Source of the DNA: Microcoleus vaginatus PCC 9802
Lineage (GTDB): Bacteria; Cyanobacteriota; Cyanobacteriia; Cyanobacteriales; Microcoleaceae
Assembly: GCA_022701275.1 (NCBI GenBank)
Contig: CP031740.1
Location: 1,685,001-1,749,000, forward strand
Length of the DNA: 64,000 bases
Direction: 5' to 3'
Part shown: one piece after another, positions 9,251-17,178 of the stretch
How positions within the stretch are numbered: the stretch's first letter is position 1
How the letters are laid out: the number at the start of each line of letters is the position of its first letter
Translations under genes and position numbers: made by a program
The notes under the pieces: generated by a model
Databases searched by the model: none
Seen by the model: only the letters and a program-made list of their open reading frames with translations
What the model was told of the DNA's origin: nothing

Positions 9251-11567
9251 GGGGGTCTGTTTGAGAAATTGCTACGATATCGCTGGTCGGCAAAAATCGC
9301 TGGCTGAACTCTGTATCGATAATTTGCTCGCCTGTCAATCGAGATTCTACTTGCTGTCTTGTCTGGGATTTTGACCCAAAAATTGCTTGAGAAGAAATCG
9401 ATATTACTCCCCCTCCTCCATTTCGGGCGTTGGCTGTAATGTCGCTATTTCCTAATCCAACTAATGTACTGAGTCTGAGAGTAATATTCCCGCCGTTGGT
9501 ATTGTCGGCATTAGTAGCGATCGCGCTATTTCTCAGCAGTTGCAATCCCGATGAATCTAATTGTATTTCCGCTCGTTTCCCGGCTTGCGTGTTGGCTTCA
9601 ATGCTGCCTGTTTCTAAACGGATGTTGCCGGCTTTAATGTTGATGCTGCCTGCATTGTTCCGCAAATTGTCCGCTGTTTGCAGCGGTTGAAAAGTCTGGC
9701 TGCTTGCGGTTATTTGGGCGCCGTTTCTGACAGTAACAGATCGGGCTGCGATCTTGATATTGCCGCCAAAACCGCCTTGCGCCCGATCGGTAACAGTGGC
9801 AAAAATGCCCGATCGCTCGCTGGGATTGGCGCTGTTGCTGCCGGCAATCACCACGCGATCGCGCACGCTGATGTCAGTATTGCCCGCGATCGACCGATTA
9901 GCCGGATTTCCCCCAGAAGTCGCCGTTTCCAGGCGAGAACCGTTGCCGAGCGCCAGCGATCGCGCGTTTATGACAATTTCGCCGCTTTTTCCGAGCACTT
10001 CATCTCCCACTGCGGTGACAATAAAACCGTGATCGAGCGTCACCCCTTCGCGCACGTTAACAATCGCATTTCCCGCATTTCCCCGGGAGGCAGGCTTTTC
10101 GGCTTCTGCTTTGCTAGCGCGCGTTACCAGCGCCGCGCCGTTTGTCAGGGAGAGCGATCGCGCCACAATGCTGACATCGCCGCCGTTCCCCACAGCACCG
10201 CTGTCAACTTCCGCTTCGATCCGGCTGCCGCCAGTCAGGGAAACTGCATCTCCCGCGCGCAGGGTAATTTGACCGGCATTTCCCTGTCCCGACGTACCCG
10301 TCCGCAGCTTAGCGCCGTCAGCGAGGGAAATTGAGCCGCTGCTAGCAGTAATTCTAATTTTACCGCTCCTGCCGACAACGCCGTTGCCTATGTTGGCGAC
10401 GATCGCAGTATCGCTCCCAGTCAGGGAAACGCGATCGCGCGCTTCCACAGCTATATTGCCCCCATTTCCTTGACCGGCGGGGTTTTGAGCGTCGGCTTTC
10501 CGAACGCCGCTCAGCAGCACCGCACCGTCTCTGACAAACAGAGAACCCGCCCTCACTTCGATCGGCCCGGCATCGCCGACACCTCCGCTTTTAACATCGG
10601 TTTCGACGCGGCTGTTCGCGATCGCCACCGCATCCGAAGCGTTGATGCTGATGCTTCCGGGCACAGCGCCCCCCAAATTGAAACCCGCGAGCACGCCCGC
10701 ATTCAGAGAGCTCTGCGAAGCAATGTCTAAATTTCGAGCGGCGATCGCAATGCTGCCTCTGCCGCTAGCTGACACGTTCAGGCTGGCGCGGTTGTTCAGG
10801 GATACGTCAGCGCGGGCCACCCGATCGGGAAAAATCAAGCCGTTAGCGCTCAATTCCACAATTCCCGCCGCCGCCAACCCTCCCAATTCAATTCTGCCAT
10901 CAGCAGCAGTCAAACTTCCTGCCGCTGAAACCGTCACTCCTGCCGTTCCCGGTGCGGTATTTTGCCCCCCCACTAAAGCCAAAATTCTGCCATTTTGTAC
11001 CTCAAGTTGGCCGCCTGCATTCAGAATTCCTTTTTCCGTTCCCCGAAACTGCAAACCTACAGGAATATTCACAGTTAACAGCGGCGCAGTTTGCGGATTA
11101 GCTGCACTGAAATTCAATCCGCCTCTAAATACCAAATTGCTCGCAGTTGAGGCATAAAAAGCACCCCCGACATCCAAACGCGCCTTCGGCCCGAAGACAA
11201 TACCGTTGGGATTGAGCAAAAATAAATTGGCATTTCCCAAAACGCCGATCGTTCCCAAAATATTAGAAGGATTGGCGCCAGTTACCCTAGTCAAAATATT
11301 TTCCACACCCGCCGGATTGGCAAAATAAACTGCCCTGCCTTCGCGGACGTTAAATTCTCGAAAACTGTGGAATAAATTAGCACCGCGCACCGCGCCCCCC
11401 TCTGCGCGATCGCCCGGAATTCCTTTAATCTCGACATTCGGCGCAACCAGAGAATTTTCTGCCCCTAAAGTCGTGTCGGGAACGAGCTGCGCTGTGGCTG
11501 GAGTCGAACAGCAAAGATTTGCTAGTTCGGCAAAGATTAATGCACTCAGAAATAAACTTGATTTCAT
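9216..11567 (-). CDS. TpsA-type filamentous haemagglutinin N-terminal domain exoprotein (frameshifted near its end)
   Basis: 783 residues as read. A Sec signal peptide (cleavage after TPATAQ) precedes the two-partner-secretion domain (about residues 30-170), with the hallmark motifs FREFNV, NPNGIVFG and GGAFYASTA. A long beta-helix of glycine/asparagine-rich repeats follows (GSISI, VRDGAVL, LTNGAALVTR). Such proteins cross the outer membrane through a TpsB/ShlB partner, which is not in this window. After AISQTDP the frame shifts because of one extra C in a C5 run. The genuine C-terminus continues in another frame to 8816, for a full length of about 925 residues. The loss affects only the tail, so export should still occur if the shift is real. 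It is most likely a surface or secreted adhesin. Confidence 0.85.
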   Translation of the reverse strand: MKSSLFLSALIFAELANLCCSTPATAQLVPDTTLGAENSLVAPNVEIKGIPGDRAEGGAVRGANLFHSFREFNVREGRAVYFANPAGVENILTRVTGANPSNILGTIGVLGNANLFLLNPNGIVFGPKARLDVGGAFYASTASNLVFRGGLNFSAANPQTAPLLTVNIPVGLQFRGTEKGILNAGGQLEVQNGRILALVGGQNTAPGTAGVTVSAAGSLTAADGRIELGGLAAAGIVELSANGLIFPDRVARADVSLNNRASLNVSASGRGSIAIAARNLDIASQSSLNAGVLAGFNLGGAVPGSISINASDAVAIANSRVETDVKSGGVGDAGPIEVRAGSLFVRDGAVLLSGVRKADAQNPAGQGNGGNIAVEARDRVSLTGSDTAIVANIGNGVVGRSGKIRITASSGSISLADGAKLRTGTSGQGNAGQITLRAGDAVSLTGGSRIEAEVDSGAVGNGGDVSIVARSLSLTNGAALVTRASKAEAEKPASRGNAGNAIVNVREGVTLDHGFIVTAVGDEVLGKSGEIVINARSLALGNGSRLETATSGGNPANRSIAGNTDISVRDRVVIAGSNSANPSERSGIFATVTDRAQGGFGGNIKIAARSVTVRNGAQITASSQTFQPLQTADNLRNNAGSINIKAGNIRLETGSIEANTQAGKRAEIQLDSSGLQLLRNSAIATNADNTNGGNITLRLSTLVGLGNSDITANARNGGGGVISISSQAIFGSKSQTRQQVESRLTGEQIIDTEFSQRFLPTSDIVAISQTDPHPQRHGNNRNS

Positions 11568-11743
11568 GACGGCTAAAATAGTTGTTTGGCGATCGCCTCC
11601 AGTCCTTGACGCATCAACGCCGCAGCAGGTCGATATTTCTGTATAATATCAGCTCACCCTCGGGCCATCATCCAAACTAGAAAACCCAAGATTTGCTCGA
11701 CCCGAGGTAGCGGATAATCGGTAAGATCGATGGACGCGCATTG

Positions 11744-12256
11744 CTATCCTAGCTTGAGAAACCGCCAAACCGTACCGCTAGTAACCGTTCCGTAAATCGT
11801 CGATATCGGCTGTTGCTTTTGTCGGTTAAACCGTTGAGCCGCCACCATTTCTGCAAGGCATTGTCCTAGAGCGGGTTTCAGGTCTTCTTTCTTGGCTGAC
11901 ACCAATATAACCGCAGGAGCTTTGATAAATAATTGCTCCGGGGAACGACTCAATAAAAAGTCAATATAACCTGGGAGCTCTGCCTCCGGTTCTCCATTGA
12001 ATTCCTCGCCGGAAAAAATGCTAATCTGTCCTTGAAGTTGGCGTTTTACTTCCAATAACACCGGATTGATAATGCCTTCCGCTCGAGCTTTTTCGCTACT
12101 CACTGCTATTGCCCAGGGCATCGTTTCTCTGAGAGTATCCTGCCGTAAAGAACTGGGAGTAACTGGGGAAATTTCCGGTAAAAATCGAGTTCCTTCAACG
12201 ATCGTGAGATCGAAAGCTTCTACAGCTTTGCTGAGAGTGAACTTACTATAAGGCAT
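11744..12256 (-). CDS. PD-(D/E)XK-fold nuclease-like protein, prematurely stopped
   Basis: 170 residues. The core resembles a cyanobacterial family of small restriction-endonuclease-fold proteins: PGYIDFLLS supplies the first acidic position, VILVSAKKEDL the (D/E)XK strand, and GQCLAEMVAAQRFN the following helix. In relatives I recall the strand as VEAKxD; here the Glu is Ser, so catalysis is doubtful. The related fold at 52407-53036 keeps EAK. The TAG at 11744-11746 is followed in frame by QCASIDLTDYPLPRVEQILG and a TGA at 11654-11656. IDLTDYPLP and ILGFLVWMM look like the normal tail, so the stop is probably a recent nonsense mutation. It lies downstream of the NACHT gene on the same strand. 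Confidence 0.7.
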   Translation of the reverse strand: MPYSKFTLSKAVEAFDLTIVEGTRFLPEISPVTPSSLRQDTLRETMPWAIAVSSEKARAEGIINPVLLEVKRQLQGQISIFSGEEFNGEPEAELPGYIDFLLSRSPEQLFIKAPAVILVSAKKEDLKPALGQCLAEMVAAQRFNRQKQQPISTIYGTVTSGTVWRFLKLG

Positions 12257-12396
12257 CGGCTTTCAATTCCTGCGTACCTAGAGCTTCTTGAAATATGGGG
12301 CGATCGGCAATGTTTCGAGCGAGTTGGATTTGGGGGTGTGAGTGCGATCGCGCCTGAGTTGATGAAAAAGCGATCGCCTTCTGCCAAAATCAAAAT

Positions 12397-15300
12397 TCAA
12401 GCCTCCAAAATCGATCGATGCAGCCATTTCAAAACTGCATCGATGAGATTCGGATGGTTAGGAGAAAGGCGTTTTACATTGTCGCATGGTCGATCGGTGA
12501 TGATTGCGATCGTGCCTCCAAAAGCACTCAGTGCAGTTAGAAAAGGTTCGCTGAATTCGCGATCGATTTTAGAGTTGTAGAACACCAACGCAACTCGTTT
12601 TTCTAGGTTTCTCAAATTCAGTCGCCAATAGGCTTTGAGCAGTGGCATAGTTGTGGGTGTTCCTTCTTGTCGTTCTGGACAACCTTGCTCTACCATTTGG
12701 ATGTAGATATCAGTGGCAGGATTATCTGGAGGGTTAAATTCGCTACCATCAATACAAATCAGTTGTACTGCTCGATTGAGCATTGGGTCGCTGACAATTG
12801 CAGAACGCAGGACTTCTGGAAATTCAGCAAAATTGAGGAGTTGAGTAGTGTTGGAGTTGCTAACTAGGATGTTGTCGGATACTTTTGCATTTATAGTAAA
12901 TGGTTGACGGTGCCATGCACTATAAAACTCTGGATAACTCATTGTTTGGGCGCACTGCCAGATCACTCCATAGCAATGGAAATATCGATCGACATCATCT
13001 TTGTCAGTTTGCCTGTATAGACAATTTCTTAGTCCTCTAACTACCAATGGGAACATTTCATACTGAATCATTTTTGTGAATTTTAAAGTAACCATGAAAC
13101 AGGCCATATCGTCTTCACTATTACAAAGTAAATTAACTAGAGATTTTGCAATAAATTCTTTAGTTGATTTAAGTTTCTTATATTTAGAGGACTTTAACAT
13201 CTGTTTAAATGTGTATTCATTGTAGTCGCTTTTTGTTAAGTGATCTAAAATTTTAATAACATTCAAACTCTCATTTTTTATTGCCAGTTGAACTTTTATA
13301 GGCTCACCTTTAGATGGTAAACCATATACTAATGAATGAGCAAAAGAAAGAGCCTCTTGCTGATCCATACCCCTGGAAACTTCCCTTGCAGTGTAAAAAC
13401 TGATTACATTTTCCAGAAGGTCTTCTGCTAATTTGTTTCCTGGGTCAAGCTTAGTTAATATCCTAGCAGCTTCATGGGTATTATCCGCATTTTCCCGAAG
13501 ACGAAAAGATTGATTTCCCAATGTAATTTTATGTTCTTTTTCTTCACAAATTAATTTGGTTAATAAATTAATTGCTTTCAGGCGATCGGTTTTTTCAACT
13601 ACTTCTCTAGCGGCATTTTCTACACAATAATGCAATTCTTCACCGATGTTACTAAATCCGATTTGAAACAGTCTCTCCACGATTTCATCTGCTCGGTCAT
13701 AAGTTGTAAATTCAGAGATTGCACAAGCAGCCAAAAAATAAGCTCTGTAGCCATAAAAATTCTCAATACCACATCTATCATTAAAATCTGTTAACAAATC
13801 AATAAACTTATCTCTGTTTTTATTGTTGTTTCCAAACCATAATATAATTACTTCTTTCCACTGCGGTTCAAAAATGCGATAAATACCTTCATCTGGATTA
13901 TGAGGAACGTGATTTAGGAAAAAATGCCAATCATCGATCGCCAAGGCAGCAAAATATTCCTGGAATGTAGGATGAAAGAATGCGTAAACAGGTTCATCTG
14001 TTGCAGCTTCTCGATCTACTAAGTTCAGCCAACCGAGATCCCAGGCTAATTTAAACAGCCTATCACCCATTTCTTGCTGAATTAAACTCAGTGGCAACCG
14101 AAATCTAGCATCGCTATCCAATCCTGCTATAGACAAACGACCGAGGGCTTGATGTAATTCTTCTCGCAAACCTGGTTGAGTCGCCCAATCAATAACCGTT
14201 TGGGATGGTTTCCACTCATAGAAATAGAGGACAAAGTGTTGATATAGTTCGGCTTTGGTTTCTGGTAATTCGACTTGCTTATTTTGGCTGAATATTTGAC
14301 ACAGTAGAGATAAGCGAAGCGGATTTTTTACGAGTTGGCGGATGCGTTCCTTTTGGGGCTCTTGCAGCTTTTTCTGTAACTCCTGTCCCCCTTGAATATT
14401 TTTTGCTTCAGCAAACCACTGCTGAATAAAATCATCTACTTGCTCTTGTTTAAACTCCTGAGTTTTGTAAGTATCAAAGCCTGTGAGGGGATTGTTGAGA
14501 CGGGCATCCCAAACATTGGTTCGACAGGTCAAAACAACCCGCACATTACCCAACCAATCAGTAAGCTGGTTTCTAATTTCCTCTAAGGACAAACAACTAT
14601 TCGCCCCTACAGCCATTTCATCAACACCATCAAGTAACAGCCACACCCCACCGTGACGCAACCGTTTCTGTAGAGATGTTTTGTGAGACTTCTCTACATC
14701 AATATCAGGATAAACCAGAGCCATAGCTTCCAGTAACCATTCCTGAAGGATATAGTCTTTCAGTGTCTTTCCTTGCAAACTTGCCAGCGCAATGCAAATC
14801 GGCAAATCTTGATTATTTTCATGAATGTGAGTAGCGATTTTATCTAACAGCGTTGTCTTTCCTGCTCCTGGTTCGCCGACAATAGCAATATGCTTATTTT
14901 TTCCAGTAGGGTTTTGTCCAATAACGTCAGTCATGAATTCATCATGCTCGTAAATTCGGGTAACAACTTCCGGTTCTAATTGATGTAACAGTTCCATAGG
15001 CACATTGCCACTGCGACGCTGCTGCTGTTTCCGTTCGATTAAACCTAGCGGTACAAAAACATTGATTTCAAATCCCTGTTCAGTTGCCTTACGCCTAATT
15101 CGCTGTTCTTTTTGCTGTTCCTTTAACATTTGTTGGCAAACTCGCTGCCAATCAATGTCAATGTTTGGCTGTGGATCTCGCTTGGAATTCTGCAATTTGG
15201 AGTCATGTTCGGCAATAAAGTTTATGGGTTCAAATTCTAATGCTTTAAGAATTGAGATGACAGTACCGCGATCGCGTGGCGTACCTTCAAGAAAGCGTTT

Positions 15301-15471
15301 AACCGTACTAAGATGCACATACGCCTGCCTTGCAAGGTCTTCTTGAGACCAACCTCGTTTATCTGGATTTAGTGGCTTCTCCAATTCAGCCATCCGTTGA
15401 CGAACTTTCTCCAAACCTGCGCCATCAATCCGAACACTGCGAGATGCCATAGTTTGACTCATTCCTAACAA
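12397..15471 (-). CDS. NACHT-domain STAND NTPase with N-terminal HTH
   Basis: 1,024 residues. An Xre-like helix-turn-helix lies at residues 25-75 (WSQEDLARQAYVHLSTVKRFL). A NACHT NTPase follows with Walker A at 199-206 (GEPGAGKTT), Walker B at 278-285 (LLLDGVDE), a sensor-like VVLTCRTN and the HPTFQEYFAA motif near 500. A long helical region (550-880) and a C-terminal alpha/beta segment (LEKRVALVFYNSK to the end) complete it. NACHT proteins are signal-transduction ATPases; several bacterial ones (bNACHT, Avs) sense phage. The HTH instead of an obvious nuclease effector suggests DNA binding or autoregulation. The start could be Met9 (MASRSVRID), which is better conserved in such genes. AT content of the 3' half is higher than in the neighbours. 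It is divergent from a small HTH gene. Defence role is inferred. Confidence 0.85.
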   Translation of the reverse strand: MLGMSQTMASRSVRIDGAGLEKVRQRMAELEKPLNPDKRGWSQEDLARQAYVHLSTVKRFLEGTPRDRGTVISILKALEFEPINFIAEHDSKLQNSKRDPQPNIDIDWQRVCQQMLKEQQKEQRIRRKATEQGFEINVFVPLGLIERKQQQRRSGNVPMELLHQLEPEVVTRIYEHDEFMTDVIGQNPTGKNKHIAIVGEPGAGKTTLLDKIATHIHENNQDLPICIALASLQGKTLKDYILQEWLLEAMALVYPDIDVEKSHKTSLQKRLRHGGVWLLLDGVDEMAVGANSCLSLEEIRNQLTDWLGNVRVVLTCRTNVWDARLNNPLTGFDTYKTQEFKQEQVDDFIQQWFAEAKNIQGGQELQKKLQEPQKERIRQLVKNPLRLSLLCQIFSQNKQVELPETKAELYQHFVLYFYEWKPSQTVIDWATQPGLREELHQALGRLSIAGLDSDARFRLPLSLIQQEMGDRLFKLAWDLGWLNLVDREAATDEPVYAFFHPTFQEYFAALAIDDWHFFLNHVPHNPDEGIYRIFEPQWKEVIILWFGNNNKNRDKFIDLLTDFNDRCGIENFYGYRAYFLAACAISEFTTYDRADEIVERLFQIGFSNIGEELHYCVENAAREVVEKTDRLKAINLLTKLICEEKEHKITLGNQSFRLRENADNTHEAARILTKLDPGNKLAEDLLENVISFYTAREVSRGMDQQEALSFAHSLVYGLPSKGEPIKVQLAIKNESLNVIKILDHLTKSDYNEYTFKQMLKSSKYKKLKSTKEFIAKSLVNLLCNSEDDMACFMVTLKFTKMIQYEMFPLVVRGLRNCLYRQTDKDDVDRYFHCYGVIWQCAQTMSYPEFYSAWHRQPFTINAKVSDNILVSNSNTTQLLNFAEFPEVLRSAIVSDPMLNRAVQLICIDGSEFNPPDNPATDIYIQMVEQGCPERQEGTPTTMPLLKAYWRLNLRNLEKRVALVFYNSKIDREFSEPFLTALSAFGGTIAIITDRPCDNVKRLSPNHPNLIDAVLKWLHRSILEA

Positions 15472-15811
15472 CTAGAGTGGATGAAATTGAGAATTTTGCA
15501 TCAGTTGCATAGCCCGCCAAGGGTTTAAACCCCTGGCTCATAGCGAAAGTCCTCTAAAAGAGGACTAAATGCTGACCCAAAAAAGCGCTCTTCAGTCCAC
15601 TTAAGTGGACAGTAGCTCTTAGCCGTGGACTTGAGTCCACGGCGGGACAACACTACAGGCGCAAAATCTCAATCCAAACTATCCCTAGCATAGTCAGCAT
15701 CAAGTTTCTTGACCAGTTCAGATCAGTTCACTTTTTTCTGAACCGTTTTGCTCTGGAGAAATCCAGTTGACTCCAATAGGCTTGAATCATTAGCACTCAA
15801 AGGTTCAGCTT
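15472..15811. repeat. Intergenic region with modular hairpin repeats (core 15505-15650)
   Basis: This gap between the divergent NACHT and small HTH genes holds a series of hairpins: a GGGTTTAAACCC palindrome, AGTCCTCT/AGAGGACT, GTCCACTTAAGTGGAC and CGTGGACTTGAGTCCACG. It has the same layout as the repeats near 4.0 kb and 41.5 kb. The remaining DNA next to 15812 must contain promoters for both genes; no clear boxes were recognised. Confidence 0.6.
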
Positions 15812-16084
15812 ATGACAGCCTTTCAACTCAGCCTTTTCCCAGACGAGCCACCCACTCCCCTCGACTCCCTTAACAAAAAGAGAAGAGTAAAACTGCCATC
15901 CCAACCAACTGTAATAGAGCAATCCTGCACAACCCATAGAGCCGCACAACTGCTGGAGGTATCCACGACAACTCTCTACCGCGCTCGGAAAGAAGGCAAA
16001 CCTTACCAGAAGGGCGCTTGGACTGCCACCGCTCTTGGTGCAAACGCTTGGACAGTCATCTACAACCCCTTTAATTCCCACTAA
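15812..16084 (+). CDS. Small helix-turn-helix protein (QLxLF family)
   Basis: 90 residues. The N-terminus FQLSLFPDE is followed by a HTH-like core CTTHRAAQLLEVSTTTLYRA, then GKPYQKGAWTATAL, which resembles a short DNA-binding wing. A homologous protein lies at 58045-58314, with QLNLF, a CTVERAAELVQRSKSSIYDR core and NKPY...TGTW at equivalent positions. The length and single domain suggest a local regulator. It is transcribed away from the NACHT gene and followed 21 bp later by the DUF2726 gene on the same strand, with which it may form an operon. Its target is unknown; control of the neighbouring NACHT gene is an inference from position. Confidence 0.7.
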   Translation: MTAFQLSLFPDEPPTPLDSLNKKRRVKLPSQPTVIEQSCTTHRAAQLLEVSTTTLYRARKEGKPYQKGAWTATALGANAWTVIYNPFNSH

Positions 16085-16105
16085 CCCTAATCGGAAATAA
16101 AACTA

Positions 16106-16639
16106 ATGCTCTACGCCTTTGACTATGACAATTCTTTGTCTTCATTTCCCCAATTCCAAAGCGGAGAAATTATCAACGAGTTAGAAACGATCGCTATCGA
16201 TATTCTAGAGATGATTTTAGGTGATCGCTTCCGTTACTGTCCCCAAGTTCCCCTAGAAATCATCTGTTCTCGTCGAGAAACTTTCACCCGTCTTCCCATT
16301 GAACTTTGGAAATTTTGGGTGAGTTCCAGAGTCGATATCGCCTTGATGGAACGCGGCTGTGGTGCTAGTCGCAAAGCCAAACTGGTGATAGAATGTCAAT
16401 CTCATTGGCACGATCGCCCAGAGGTGCAGGTGCGCGATCGCAAAAAAGCCCGACTCCTTGCATCTGTTGGCGTTCCCTTAGTATACCTGCGACAAATCGA
16501 TCTCGATCGACGCTTCTATCGTTTCTACACTCCCAATGGACAAAAAGAAGTCTTCTACAACTCAATTACCCAACAAGGACGGACAGAACTGGAAGCATTT
16601 TTGCAACACTATTCAACGCAGTTGACAGTTGACAGTTGA
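16106..16639 (+). CDS. DUF2726-like PD-(D/E)XK-fold protein
   Basis: 177 residues. The strand-helix pattern matches the DUF2726 family of nuclease-fold proteins: RVDIALMER supplies the acidic strand, LVIECQSHWHD is the modified (D/E)XK motif with Gln in place of Lys, and RDRKKARLLASVGVPLVYLR is the conserved helix-strand closing element. DUF2726 domains occur alone or fused to helicase or topoisomerase-like zinc domains; biochemical function is mostly unknown. The gene starts 21 bp after the small HTH gene. The C-terminal 25 residues end in a repeat-like tail (TQLTVDS), where the DNA becomes the common GTTGACAGTTGACAG repeat, so the end may be extended by a repeat insertion. Confidence 0.75.
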   Translation: MLYAFDYDNSLSSFPQFQSGEIINELETIAIDILEMILGDRFRYCPQVPLEIICSRRETFTRLPIELWKFWVSSRVDIALMERGCGASRKAKLVIECQSHWHDRPEVQVRDRKKARLLASVGVPLVYLRQIDLDRRFYRFYTPNGQKEVFYNSITQQGRTELEAFLQHYSTQLTVDS

Positions 16640-16662
16640 CTCTTAGACTATAATTTTTCTGT

Positions 16663-16691
16663 GTAAGTCCTGTAATTAACACAGGACTTAC
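16663..16691. terminator. Hairpin after the DUF2726 gene
   Basis: Perfect 11-bp arms GTAAGTCCTGT and ACAGGACTTAC flank a 7-base loop, 24 bp after the stop codon. The core AGGACTTAC is also the terminus of the MITE at 37240-37348, so it could be a repeat relic acting as terminator. No strong T-run follows. Confidence 0.5.
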
Positions 16692-16735
16692 AGACGGCAT
16701 CTCTCCTAATCGAAAATCAATAATCGACAATGGTA

Positions 16736-16780
16736 TTACTCCCACTCGATCGTTCCCGGCGGCTTAGAAGTAATATCGCA
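16736..16780 (-). pseudogene. Relic of the 3' end of guaA (GMP synthase)
   Basis: On the minus strand these codons read CDITSKPPGTIEWE and stop, matching the highly conserved C-terminus of GMP synthase (YDITSKPPGTIEWE in cyanobacteria, as I recall it). Nothing further upstream resembles GuaA. A short isolated guaA 3' end is what is expected from an attachment-site duplication left by an element that integrates into guaA. No integrase gene is present in this window. Confidence 0.6.
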
Positions 16781-17037
16781 TTTTTTGCTCTGATCTACTG
16801 AATACCTTGTACCACATATAGATGGAATATGCTGGATGATTAGAAATACCGATCGCAACTAGGACAACGGTACAACATGGGTGGGAATTTAGCAAACAAG
16901 CTTTACTTTCTAAAATGTTAAAAAATCTGCCTTGCGGACATTTTTTAAATATAAGTTAGTGGCACAATTATCTATCTTTAGCCCTGGACGCCTTAATACC
17001 TTTATAATCGATTTTTTACTATTATGAAAGGCTAATT
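16781..17037. other. Intergenic region upstream of the amino-acid transporter
   Basis: AT-rich DNA without a credible gene. It presumably carries the promoter for the short ORF and ABC operon. A run AAAAAATCTGCC...GGACATTTTTT near 16918-16947 resembles an imperfect hairpin. No riboswitch was recognised. Confidence 0.3.
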
Positions 17038-17178
17038 ATGCAGTTTGTTTGTCCCTCAAACCCCGCTTCTGGAAACCCGTGCGTCCAGGAGTATATCTTC
17101 CTTTACAAAGGTGACTTGATTCCGATTTGTGGTATATTTTCTGGGCGAGGGGATATTTTAGGACAATGTTCGATATGA
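17038..17178 (+). CDS. 46-residue cysteine-containing ORF translationally coupled to the ABC importer
   Basis: The ATG is preceded by GAAAGG at a suitable distance. The product has four cysteines (positions 5, 15, 31, 44) and no recognisable domain. Its TGA overlaps the ATG of the next gene (ATGA at 17175-17178), a classic arrangement for translational coupling. It may be a leader or upstream ORF controlling the importer, or a small zinc-binding protein. I do not recognise the family. Only conservation in relatives would prove that it is expressed. Confidence 0.35.
   Translation: MQFVCPSNPASGNPCVQEYIFLYKGDLIPICGIFSGRGDILGQCSI

Noticed and set aside
9430..11157. Long plus-strand frames opposite the TpsA gene
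   Set aside because: They are antisense shadows of a GC-biased repeat-rich gene; compositions are Arg/Ala/Pro rich and match no family.
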